From positions 268,107,987 through 268,171,986 of the forward strand of contig OW386286.2 of the NCBI GenBank assembly GCA_936432065.2: a DNA stretch of 64,000 nucleotides, in the 5' to 3' direction. Both the position numbers and the translations under genes were made by a program. The stretch's first letter is position 1. Every line of letters starts with the position of its first letter. This document shows positions 1 through 36,631 of this stretch, in pieces. This DNA is from Rutpela maculata (Eukaryota; Arthropoda; Insecta; Coleoptera; Cerambycidae). Under the pieces are notes generated by a model, which worked only from the letters and a program-made list of their open reading frames with translations, was not told where the DNA came from and did not search any database.

Positions 1-866
1 TTGCGTGCAACATTTATATGCTGCGTGCAGCCTCAAAAGTAGCCACGTGTGAATTGAATTTTAAAGAGTAGCGATGGCTGCAAAAAAATATCTATTTGGT
101 TGAAACTTTTGCAGCGGCAGCGAGTGCAGTATTTTTAAAGTTGATGTCCATTTGTGTACCTAATATTTTAGATAATATATTTGTGAATAAATTTCGACTT
201 GACAAAACTATTAATGTTTTTAAATGATTCATTATTGTTTGTTTATAGTATTAAAAAAATTAAATATAGAATTAAAGCTGCAGCTTGTAGTGATTTTTTT
301 TTATCTATTCTTTAATAAGATACATGTTTGATCTTGGAGAAATCTTTAAATATTTGATATTTATAGCTAAGAAACATTGTTTTGACACCTAAAAAAGTCA
401 ATATATATTGAAATTAATTTGGCGGGCTGTCACCGTCCGAAAGTTCTAACTTTTATCTATTTCTTATCCATTCTTTCATCCAAATTCCAGGTTTCGTCTG
501 GCGTCGGCATCTTCTTCATTTTAATAGTACAGATAATAAGCAAACTGTAGCTAGTGTCTCGTCATCCATGTTTTACAGTACACAAATCGGAATTTATTTT
601 GTATATTACGACACGAACACAGTGAGATGTGAAGGAACAATAGCTAACGGCTAACATACAGCACCTGGTTGCATGGTGCAAAAACAGCGTGTTGTGTGTG
701 AACGTCACTGCAAGCTTTTTCCAAACTTGAAGTTTTGACGGGTAGCTGCAGTAGAAAAAACTGCCCGCTGCACGTTACTTTTAGGATCAGTGTGAACACG
801 ATACGAAACTTTTACAGCTGCAACCCTAAAACTGCGCAGCAAAAGTAGCTATGTCTGACCGTACCT
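1..866. mobile_element. PIF/Harbinger-like non-autonomous element, copy A (cut by window edge)
   Basis: Nearly identical to 983-1832. Ends with an inverted form of AGGTACGGTCAGACA, followed by TTA (867-869), which is also the left target-site triplet of copy B. No credible coding frame. Confidence 0.7.
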
Positions 867-869
867 TTA

Positions 870-1832
870 AGGTACGGTCAGACACAGCTACTTTTGCTGC
901 GACGCAGTCTAAAAAACTGCGCAGTTCAAGTGAATCTTCATGTGAATAGCTGTGCAACCTTAAAAGAAGCGCGTGCTGTTTGGTTGCGTGCAACATTTAT
1001 ATGCTGCGTGCATCCTCAAAAGTAGCCACGTGTGAATTGAATTTTGAAGAGTAGCGATGGCTGCAAAAAATATCTATTTGGTTGAAACTTTTGCAGCGGC
1101 AGCGAGTGCAGTATTTTTAAAGTTGGTGTCCATTTGTGTACCTAACATTTTAAATAATATATTTGTGAATAAATTTCGACTTGACAAAACTATTAATGTT
1201 TTTAAATGATTCATTCTTGTTTGTTTGTAGTATAAAAGAAATTAAATATAGAATTAAAGTTGCAGCTTATAGTGGTTTTTTTTTATCTATTCTTTAATAA
1301 GATACATGTTTGATCTTGGAGAAATCTTTAAGTATTTGATATTTATAGCTAAGAAACATTGTTTTGACACCTAAAATATATATTGAAATTAATTTGGCGG
1401 GCTGTCACCGTCTAACTTTTATCTATTTCTTATCCATTCTTTCATCCAAATTCCAGTTTTCGTCTGGCATCGGCATCTTCTTCATTTTAATAGTACAGAC
1501 AATAAGCAAACTGTAGCTAGTGTCTTGTCATCCATGTTTTACAGTACACAAATCGGAATTTATTACGTATATTACGGCACGAACACAGTGAGATGTGAAG
1601 GAACAATAGCAAACGGCTAACATACAGCATCTGGTTGCATGGTGCAAAAACAGCGTGTTGTGTGTGAACGTCACTGCTAGCTTTTTCCAAACTTGAAGTT
1701 TTGACGGGTAGCTGCAGTAGAAAAAACTGCCCGCTGCACGCTACTTTTAGGATCAGTGTGAACACGATACGAAACTTTTGCAGCTGCAACCCTAAAACTG
1801 CGCAGCAAAAGTAGCTATGTCTGACCATACCT
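870..1832. mobile_element. PIF/Harbinger-like non-autonomous element, copy B
   Basis: 963 bp with terminal inverted repeats: AGGTACGGTCAGACA at the left and its complement (one mismatch) at the right, flanked by TTA on both sides (867-869, 1833-1835). A 3-bp TWA duplication is typical of PIF/Harbinger. A 103-codon minus-strand frame overlaps the right terminal region and looks incidental. Confidence 0.7.
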
Positions 1833-2032
1833 TTACTGTTTATCTAGCAAATTTTCAAACTTTGTGCAGTGAACATGTGTGATAATGAAAGTGAAATTAA
1901 AGTAATAATCCATAATATTACCTAAGTTTACTTTTTATAATATTTCCTAAATTGTAATCTATAATTAATAAATTTTAAAATATAGTGTCAGTTTTCTATT
2001 TTTTTATGACTAGTCGTAGAAAGAATAGTGTA

Positions 2033-2116
2033 TGCAACTCACATTTAATGGCTATTAAGACACTCGCATTCATTATGCTCGTGTGTTAATAGCCATCATT
2101 AAATGGTCGTTGCATA
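2033..2116. repeat. hairpin end of a dispersed repeat
   Basis: Imperfect palindrome around TTTAATGGCTATTAAGACAC and its complement. Related sequence recurs inverted at 54205-54565 (also sharing the flank GTAGAAAGAATAGTGTAT) and truncated at 62165-62240. Confidence 0.5.
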
Positions 2117-2348
2117 ATATACGTTTAAGTTTATTCTCTCATGGTGAACTAATTAATAGAATAATTTTTTTTAATGCGTAGTAGGGAGGGGGAAATTTGC
2201 AAAGAAGTGTTCGTTTAAAGTGGCAATTTACAAATGTTACAAGATGTTAGAAAGGGGGGAGGGGTTAAAAATAGCCCATTTTTGCGAAGGTGTGTGTTGA
2301 ACGGTCCCTGTATTTAAAATATCCTACTTGTTAATATTTATTTTGTAC

Positions 2349-28095
<25,747 letters not shown>

Positions 28096-29049
28096 ACGTT
28101 TCACAACTTTTTTATCACTAATTTACATTGTGATGCGTCCACACACTTAATATAGAGATGCAATAAACTTGACTTAATATTATACAATCTTTAAACAAAT
28201 CCAGACTAGATCCTTTTTTAAATATTGAAAATTATCATTATGTAAATAGACATTTTTAAATTGCATAGAAAGAAGCCACAGATAAATTTTTAGTGTACTG
28301 GATAAAATACCAATGCATACTCCCGGAGTTTTGTAAAATGATACTTCTCTCCCTACCATCCTTTTTAAGGAAAGGCTCAAATTGGATTGGATACAGTTGA
28401 AAATGATATCCATCGATAATATCCTTTCAGCTTGAATGGATAATAGTAGTTGTAACATATTTGTGTTCTATTAACCTGTGTAATAGTCCGGTCAGTAGAG
28501 GCTAAACAAGCACCTGAACGAGAAAAAATTAGTTATTAATATTTTATATTATAAACGAGTTTATTAGGCCGGTAATTATTAGACTTGTTTTGCAATGAAT
28601 GGAAATCGTGCATGTGTAAAGTTACATTGCTGAAATGCGTGCCAAATACTATTCAACAAACAAAAAATTTCGTGCAATATTATTTGGAACAACATCCCGA
28701 AATTAGCTAACATCTTAGCTAGCAGCTAACATCTCTTATAATTTATTTTTTTTTAAATCTAGATCGGACAATACACTCATTAATGCTTAAAAATAATTTG
28801 TCTTTTAGATTTAAAAGGTTTAGTTTTTTGTCCAAATTTAAACAGCTGCACTTCATCCAGAAAAATAGTACTTCGACAAAAACGGCATTATAGATAACTA
28901 AACTAACCCCATGGAGATTCGATAGAGTGGGGATGTTCGAAGCTGTATCCTAGAAATTATTTTTTAAAGTCACATTTTCAATAATTCAACGCATTGGTCC
29001 TGTAAAAGAACTTACCACGCAAGTGACGCAACACCAATTTATTTATTAT
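28096..29049. other. scarlet upstream region
   Basis: Sequence 5' of the scarlet start. A 92-codon minus-strand frame at 28180-28458 has no recognised domain. No clear TATA or initiator pairing could be assigned. Confidence 0.3.
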
Positions 29050-29325
29050 TGGCGCGTTCTGCCTTGTTCGTGTGTGGTTTCCACTCTCAGGCGGGTTCAA
29101 TAAGATGTATGAGATATTTGATAGCTAAGAAATAGACCAAGACTGCATTTACCGTATTACTAACGACGCTATCTCCAAAAATTGATTTTTCTCTCGATGC
29201 ACTTTTTCTTATTTACCTAACGTTTTGATGGATTTTATGCTTAGAGATCTCTGAATTGTCTTCATAAAAAAATTCCTTTTGAGCTTCCGTAATATGACCG
29301 GGGTATTGAAATGCAAACTTGCACC
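29050..29325 (+). repeat. dispersed repeat, copy 1
   Basis: Shares long blocks with 39613-39895: GGCGGGTTCAATAAGATGTA, CTCCAAAAATTGATTTTTCT and GACCGGGGTATTGA. No coding sequence seen. Confidence 0.65.
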
Positions 29326-31794
29326 ATACGGGTCCAGGGGAAGGGGTTGCTCACCCTGGAACCACCAGATATGTACGGCGTTGCTGAATAATGAATCTAT
29401 GAAAGCATAAAAATCTAATTTTACAAACGCCGTACATTATTTTTGCACGGCAGTAGGTTCTAGGTGATTATTTTTTTATGAACTATTAAACATGAGGAAT
29501 GCCGTACAAAAATATTTAGTCTGAAGAGCGCACTTTCAGATGAAAAATTCAATTTACCTGTGTACTCACCTGTACCGCCCAAAAGTGACGACATAGTGCC
29601 TAAAGTTCTGGTTTTATATACCAGCATCGTACTGGATATAATTCATACTGGGTCACTTGACGCCTTAAAAATTACGATGGGCTTGTAGTCTATACGTGCC
29701 TTTGCCACATTTTTCAATTTCGTCCTTTCAGTACGTCGCATTGTTAAACTTTTATATTCATTATTTTTAAAGATATCCACAATGACTCTATCTCCACTTT
29801 CATTGTATTTCGTGAAGCGATTAAAAAGTACATTTTTAACGTACTTCTTAAAAAGTATATTGTTTCTTTTTCCTTGTCCATAAAAATATTTCCAAAGTCT
29901 AACTTGGGCGCACGCAAAGTATAATGTATTTTTTCTTTGACCAAAATTATATTTTTATTTTCAGTATATTTTCTCATGACCATAATATACTTCCACTCTC
30001 ATGGCCTGGAACATAACATACTTTTCTAGGTGAAAAATTTCTGGGCGCCACGTCCTGTACCTTTTTTTGTCTTTGTTTAATTATGCTCCAACAGTCTTTT
30101 TAACAAATTTTTCCTAAGTCGAAACTTTCGTTTAGTTTTCGAATTAGGTGGATTCTGGGATGTTCTATAACAGTCTCGCCTATTCTTAGAGAAATTTATA
30201 AAAAACCATCACCTACTCGCATTTTCAAATATGCACCCTTCATCTGATGTTGACGGATTTAGCATAGTAAACTTTTATTTTTTTAAACTCAGAATGTAAT
30301 TGAATACAAAGAGTACTTGACAGGTAAAAGTGCCTGTGCCAAAGAGGGTTATTTTTGTGCTATAATTTGTTACCTCACATCGCAGGGTGTTTTCGTGACT
30401 ATGTCAGAAATTTCGAAAGGGGCAAAATTAAGCCAAAAATCGTATAGCACAAAATATCTTAATAAGTTTCATTAATGAGATAGAGAAAGGGTATAAACAA
30501 AATTCTGAAATTTACCATGTGATTGTCAACCATTGTGGAGAATTAATTAGTTTCAAATTTGCTCTCTTGATATTTTTTGCTCATATCAATAGTTTTCAAG
30601 ACATTTGCAAAAAATTGCTTTTTTCCCTTTCGTCAACAATTTTTCTTACCATTTTCCGCCTCCCGCTCATCAGAATTTAAGTTATTGCTATGAATCCTGT
30701 ACTGTAGATAAAAATCCGTATTTCTTTATTATTTTCAACTTTTTTATGTCACCTTTTAAAAGGACTGCCCCCTCCGCCACAAAAAGCTGGGTACGCCACT
30801 GTTTCACCCCCAATTTGGGGGTAACTTTTCGGCTCATTTGTTTATATATTATATGCTTTTTTAAGTATAAAATGTTGCATAAAATGGGTCTGAATAAACG
30901 TCTTGCGTTAAATAAAACGGAAGTTACAGACCATTTCAATTATGATACAAAAATTGAAACCCCGCATTTTTAGTTTTTATTGGGCAACTTTTTTCTATGC
31001 ACGAGTAGACAAGAATGATTTGAAGTATACCAAATAACAAGAGAAATAAGATAAGAAAACTGTGGACGACTAACAAGCTCGAATACTTATAACTTGTTCC
31101 CAATTTATATCCTGATAGATTGGACGAAGACCGTAAAAAGGGCTTATTTTATCGAGTAAATTAATGAAACCACTTTATAGGAGTACTTACTGCTGATCTG
31201 CAGAGTTGCAACTTGAGGAATTTTTTGTAGTGAAAGAAAAAGTTTATCTTGACCCTTCACTTACGTCATAAAGTATACGAAACTAATCTGTTGGAATACA
31301 GATCGATTAGTAACGCAAAAAACTGGTCTACAGAGTCTTACCTCGAAGGGTTCCAAGCTGTCCGAACAGATTTAGGTCACCTCTCGATAGGCCTAACGTC
31401 ATCGTAAATACATGGTTTGCTGCCTCTTCCGAAACCCTTCAACAACATGTCGTCACGGAAAACCCTCACTTATAGGGCCAAGCTCAGCATATAAAATGTT
31501 TTTCGAACGCTGGTGCTTTTTTTTTAGAAAAAAATATTTTTCGTATTTCGTTAATGCACGCATTTTATACGATGAAGGTAATGAAGGAAACATTTTTTTC
31601 ACATCGTTTTCTTTGGATAAGCGCAAAAAATACGTAAAGATTATTTAAAGAATATAACATTAGTTTGTCATTTTTATCAAGGTGATTAAGAAAAAACAAA
31701 ATATACTAATACTCATCGTAGATTGTTTAAGTGGTAGCTTGGCCCTGAGTTGGCCTTTCTTCACTTCGACCTAAAAGGTCTTTTGTAAATTACC
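29326..31794. other. intergenic sequence, mostly unassigned
   Basis: Contains a segment at 30085-30175 (CAAATTTTTCCTAAGTCGAA, GGGATGTTCTATAACAGT) repeated at 41430-41515. Several frames of 75-120 codons have no recognised motif. Confidence 0.35.
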
Positions 31795-33190
31795 CTACAA
31801 TTAATTTTTGCCCAAGATTCCAAAACTTTTTGCAAAGTTTGTGATTTTCCTGGGAGCTAATTTCCCTATGTCTTCAGGCGTTAATTCCGCCTGTTCTAGG
31901 TACTTCAGCCTAGTGCGGATTACTACTTTGCATTCACAAAATATATGTTCCGCAGTCTTAGTTGCAGCTTCACAGGATCTGCATTTTTCATCTTCATGCC
32001 CATGTTCTTGAGATGATATCTCAAGGGGCAATGGCTAGTTAGAAGGCCTGTGATCAGCCTTAGGTCGGACTTTTTGAGTTCGAGAAGCCTTGGGGCATTC
32101 TTTGTTGAATAGGTTATAAACCTTTCCGCTTGTCTTTGGCCAATAGTACTTTTGTTCCTTTTCCAATTTTTGGACCTCCTCTGTTATGTGCCCCTTGGAT
32201 AAGCCACAGAACGGTTCGGGTAAAAAAAAATGGGACTTCAGCCACTTGTCTTGTGAGACTATCAGTCAATTCGTTGCCTTCTATTCCCTCATGCCCTGGA
32301 ATCCACATCAAGGTAACCTTGTTGTCTTTTGCCAGTTGCTTCAGGGATTGTCTGCATTCCTAGGCAATTCTAGACTCGAAGGTATAGGATCTGAGAGCCT
32401 TTAGTGCTGCCTGGCTATCTGAAAGTATATAGATTTTTGCCCTTCGAGTGACACTATTTGGGCATTCCTGGGCACACTGATCTATATAATAGATTTCTGC
32501 CTGGAAGATGGTTGGAGTGTTACTAAGGGCTTTAGATATTCTGCATTTAGGCCCCGCTACGCCCGCACCAACCCCTTCATCCATCTTGGATACATCTGTG
32601 TACCAGATGTGTGATTTTTTCTCCAACTGAAGTACTTCGCCTGCTCGCCTGACGGTTTTCAATCAGCACATCAAACGTGCAATCAAAGTCATGCTTGATT
32701 GACATTGAGTCAGTGGGTTTGTTCATGGATTCAAGTTGGATTAGCTCCAGAATCCTTAGGTGAACAACCAGATCGCCTGGTCTGAATTCAAGTGCCTAAT
32801 GCAGCCTTAGGGCACTAAGTGGTGCTTCCTTCCTTGAATGCAAATGCAGAGGAAGTAAGTCCGACATTGCCTCCATAGCTGCTGTGGGACAGCAGCGCAT
32901 CGCCCCTATAGTCCCTAAATATGCAAGGCGTTGAAATGTCTGCAACTTTCCTTATGTTATTTTCGCTTCTGTTTTCGGCCACCATACACATGATGCGTAG
33001 GTCACCATGGGTCTGACACCCGAAAGGTAGGACCAATGTATCATTTTTGGCTTCAGACCCCAAGTCTTACCAAACAGCCTACGGCACGTTCAAATAGCCG
33101 TCGTTGCTTTGGTAAGTGTCCTTTCTAAGTGTGAGTTTCAGGAAAGTTTTTGATCCAGGATTACTCTTAGATACTTGACTTTATTGGAAA
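31795..33190 (-). pseudogene. LINE 3' end: reverse transcriptase tail, RNase H, zinc knuckle
   Basis: The minus strand reads, with frame changes, TWGLKPKMIHWSYLSGVRP and LAYLGTIGAMRCCPTAAMEA (after the RT domain), an RNase H with HIWYTDVSKMDEGVGAGV, IFQAEIYY and ILSDSQAALKAL, then WIPGHEGIEGNELTDSLTRQ, and a C-terminal CRSCEAATKTAEHIFCEC knuckle. This order is that of R1/I-group LINEs. 5' truncated at about 33190, with several frameshifts and stops. Confidence 0.75.
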
Positions 33191-33663
33191 AATTCAGAAC
33201 GTAAAAGAGTATGTAAAAACAAACAGGGTTTTCTATTAAACAAAAAACTTCATTTTTATATCACGTGACCTATGCAAGCAATTGTTTTCTAATTGCATTT
33301 AAAAATATCAGCCTACAATTTTTATACGAAACTTTTTTTTTATTTCCAGTAATAACAGAAATAAAGAGGGTGTCAATATATAATGAATAACCCTGTACAT
33401 ACATATTTTAAATAATGTTCCCATTTTGTAAAATGAAATTTTAAACGTAAACCGCTACTGAAGTCAACAGTGATTTCTCGCTAATTACCGAACATTTTGC
33501 AACCAAATAAAAATACCAGGAGTCCCTTACAACTTGACATCAGATATAGATTTTGTAACTACCTGAAATTATTGAGTGAAAATTCATACTACATTTTTTA
33601 TAGTCCTACTCTGGTAGTTTTATAGTTTTTCCGCAATCCATGTATTAAAAACGCAGTTACTGC
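33191..33663. other. no recognised feature
   Basis: AT-rich intergenic sequence with nothing supported. Confidence 0.35.
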
Positions 33664-33666
33664 TAA

Positions 33667-34599
33667 TAGTCCATGTAAAACGCTGGGTTTGACGCTCGGA
33701 ATGCTCCCTCATCGGGACCACTTGTATGTTATGTTTTTTGGGTCGCTGATCACGAAAATTGGGGTTCTAAAAATAGCGCGTCACCTCTAAAAATGCCAAA
33801 AACCGACTCCTTTGGGGTTTTTTTTCGCGGTAATGTGAATAATACTGTAAAATAATGTTGCTAATTGTAATGATATTTTGCCAGTTCAGTATGTTCATCT
33901 AAAATATGGACTTATTTTATGCTGAGGGTTAACCAGAGGGGGTAGTTTACCTCCTCTGGTTAACCCTCAGCATAAAATATGTCCATATTTCAGATGAATA
34001 TACTAAATTGACGTAAAATGGAAAAATGTTGGAATTCTTTTTTTCACTTTTTGAACATTTTTTTCCAACCCTTCGGGGGTGAAAACTACTAAAATTTAGT
34101 ATTTCTTTTAGACGAAAGTTTATCAGAAATTACAAGCAAACTAAAAATTATTCATTTCTACTTATTTTCTAAGCATTATTTCAATTTAACGGCGATATAT
34201 ATATAGGTAGTTTTCGCTCTTGGAGGGTTGGAAAAAAATTTTCTTCATTGTACAATCCCCATTCATCTAAATTCAAATCAAAAAATGAAAAAGGAAAAAA
34301 TCCAACATTTTTTCATTTTACGTCAATTTAAAGCATAAAATTTGTCCTTATTTTAGATGAACATACTGAACTGGCAAAATATCATTACAATTATATAGCA
34401 ACATTATTTTACAGTATTATTCACATTACCGCGAAAAAAACTCAAAAGGGTCGGTTTTTGGCATTTTTAGGGATGACACACTATTTTTAGAGCCGCGGGA
34501 CCCTGATTTTCGTGATCAGCGACCATGAAAATACAAAATACAAGTGGTCCCGATGAGGGGGGCATTCCGAGCGTCAAACTCCGCGTTTTACATGGACTA
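33667..34599. mobile_element. 933-bp foldback element with three-fold palindromic structure
   Basis: Ends TAGTCCATGTAAAACGC and its complement, with TAA on both sides (33664-33666, 34600-34602). A block around AGTATGTTCATCTAAAATAT occurs three times: near 33888, inverted after 33955, and again inverted near the right arm (34330-34370). The central CTCTGGTTAACCCTCAGCAT palindrome is nearly perfect. Non-coding. Confidence 0.7.
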
Positions 34600-34602
34600 T
34601 AA

Positions 34603-35050
34603 ATAATGTTAATTTCTCTATCGGATTTCTCTCCCCTCTCTCTTGGTATTACTACATTAAATGGCTACTATGCATTTACTTGAAAGAAATGGTCAGAAGT
34701 CATTTGAAAGAATAAATGGACAAATTTATTTTCTAGTATGTTTTATTGTATTATAAAAAGTGTACAAGAATGTCATAAAGAAAACATTTAAAAACAAATG
34801 TATCCGGTAGGTGTACCATTATTGCCTACTCCTCTCGGTATGCTTTCCATAACAGAGAAAGGTAGGCCACTAATCGAAAACCTAGTAACAAGCAGAAAAG
34901 GGAAATAACGTCCACTTGAAAATTTTCCTAAAAAAATAAGCAATATTAATTTGTTGTTTATTAACAGATGAAAGCTTAGGGTTTAAATTGATCATAGGAC
35001 GTTCTATTTATTTCGTTAATTTTTTTTTACGTGTCCTTACATGAATATAA
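34603..35050. other. no recognised feature
   Basis: AT-rich intergenic sequence. The missing last white exon could lie in this general area but no candidate was accepted. Confidence 0.3.
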
Positions 35051-35059
35051 TTATGTTGG

Positions 35060-35240
35060 AACAGAACATTTTTTTTTAAATACAACATTTTGTCGGAAAA
35101 GATGTTAAAAGTGTCTACCATCTTGTTCCAGACACTCCTGAGTCATTTTGTAGAAGAATGGGATTGCTGTCGATTCCTTTGATTTCGTCTGCAATTCTGG
35201 TTTGAAGATAGTTGGTGTCAGAAATACTAAGTTGAAATAT
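35060..35240 (-). pseudogene. possible transposase C-terminal relic
   Basis: The minus strand reads TNYLQTRIADEIKGIDSNPI and FYKMTQECLEQDGRHF, which resembles the C-terminal end of mariner-type transposases. No catalytic residues included. Confidence 0.35.
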
Positions 35241-35439
35241 TCAACTTATTTAAAAAGGCTATATGCAGAAATCGAATTGAATAATGATACATGATCTTTG
35301 TAGAAAATCATTAAATCATTAAATGAACATAATAAATAATTACAATGTGTTGATTATTTCGACTGCTATATGTGCTCAGGCTTCATCTTGTTCGGAATAA
35401 CTATACCTTTAAGGTTAATTTACATTAGTCAAGTAAACA

Positions 35440-35900
35440 GTAGAGTAAAGAGGCAAGAGAAAAGCCTATCAACTCGATCAATGTAAACAGTTGGTCGAGT
35501 AAACAGATGAGTATTAGGTTAGTCGAGTGGTAGAGCGGACAGCATAGTAGCTCGCCCACTCGCTCTCTTTGCCAAGAGAAATTAGGAAAAGTGAGACGGA
35601 TGTACTGCTCCCAGCATGTTCGACACTTCGTGAAATCTTATTTTTATCAACTTGTCGTTGGTCAACGTAGGACATCGGTACTCATCGCTTCTAATCGCCT
35701 ATGCATTGTAGTGGGAATAGATACGCCTTTCTTTTCCTAATTTATCTGTTTTCTTTCTTGCACTCGTTTCTCTCAGGATCCACATATAAACTACATTTGC
35801 CGAATCTGTATATGTGTATAGGTATATTTGTATATATATTGCCTGTGCTTACAGATTGTAAACTACCACACACGAACATTTGTTTATGTTGAAGCATGTA
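35440..35900. repeat. dispersed repeat, copy with empty MITE site
   Basis: Shares TTCGTGAAATCTTATTTTTA, CTTTCTTGCACTCGTTT and AAACTACATTTGCCG with 45390-45560 and with the flanks of the MITE at 47093. It lacks that MITE. Confidence 0.6.
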
Positions 35901-36459
35901 CATCAAATTGTAAGCATTGAAATAATATTTAAATAAATCATTGAATCGAATTGAATTGAATTTATTAATAGCACATCAAACACCAATTTCTGCACGAGGA
36001 AGAATTTCGAAATAAAAATTTTCTGATACTATAATAATAGGGGACCAGCTCAGCACGGCAGCTAGAGAGTTTCTACTAGTAACGTATACTGGGTAGTTGT
36101 TTTGCATATTCCTTGGACTTGGAAAAATACATGTAAATCCCAAGAATAAAAAACAAAAATAAGTTTGACTTCTTTGTAGTTCTCTTAAAACACATTGATA
36201 AAATTTATATCATTTGAATTAACTTTGAATATTTACACATGGGCTTAAGGCGCTTTAACAAAGGAGGTTCCGAAGGATACTTTAGTAGCATATAGGAAGA
36301 GAATTTTCATCCCATAAAATTTCATTAAAAAAAATAGAGATATGTATAAGGCGCAGGGCCTTTAAAGCCTTAGATCCATCCCTGACCACTAATCACTATC
36401 TTCTATTTTTTTTTAAATATCAAGAAATGGGCCTTGAGTAACTCTAAGTTTTTACTTAC
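35901..36459. other. no recognised feature
   Basis: Directly 3' of the last identified white exon. Searched for the terminal helix and stop of White; no convincing candidate. Confidence 0.3.
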
Positions 36460-36631
36460 CTCCGAAAAATTATAAGTTTCCAATACAATGTGACCAGTTC
36501 TTGGACATGTTGCGTTATCAGCCATACATTCTATGTCTGCAATGTTTTCCCACTGATTGATTAACATCGCTTCGTTACCATACTTAAACCACGACAAATA
36601 GGACAACCATTGCAGATACACTGGAATCGAA
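36460..36631 (-). CDS. w: white exon: last extracellular loop
   Basis: The acceptor is CTTTTCAG and the donor GTAAGT. 172 bp, ending in phase 0. Encodes SIPVYLQWLSYLSWFKYGNE and AMLINQW, then a loop with cysteines (IECMADNATCPRTG) and VLETYNFSE. In White about 30 residues remain after this point; that last exon was not identified downstream. Confidence 0.94.

Noticed and set aside
1517..1828. 103-codon minus-strand gene in the Harbinger-like element
   Set aside because: It overlaps the terminal inverted repeat, has no recognised domain, and the element is too short to encode a transposase.
35514..35545. tRNA A-box-like sequence (GAGTGGTAGAGCGGAC)
   Set aside because: No B box or cloverleaf follows at a suitable distance.
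36050..36200. Candidate last exon of white (hydrophobic minus-strand frame)
   Set aside because: It contains a hydrophobic stretch but lacks the conserved FR-LAY type pattern of the White C-terminus, and has no good acceptor.
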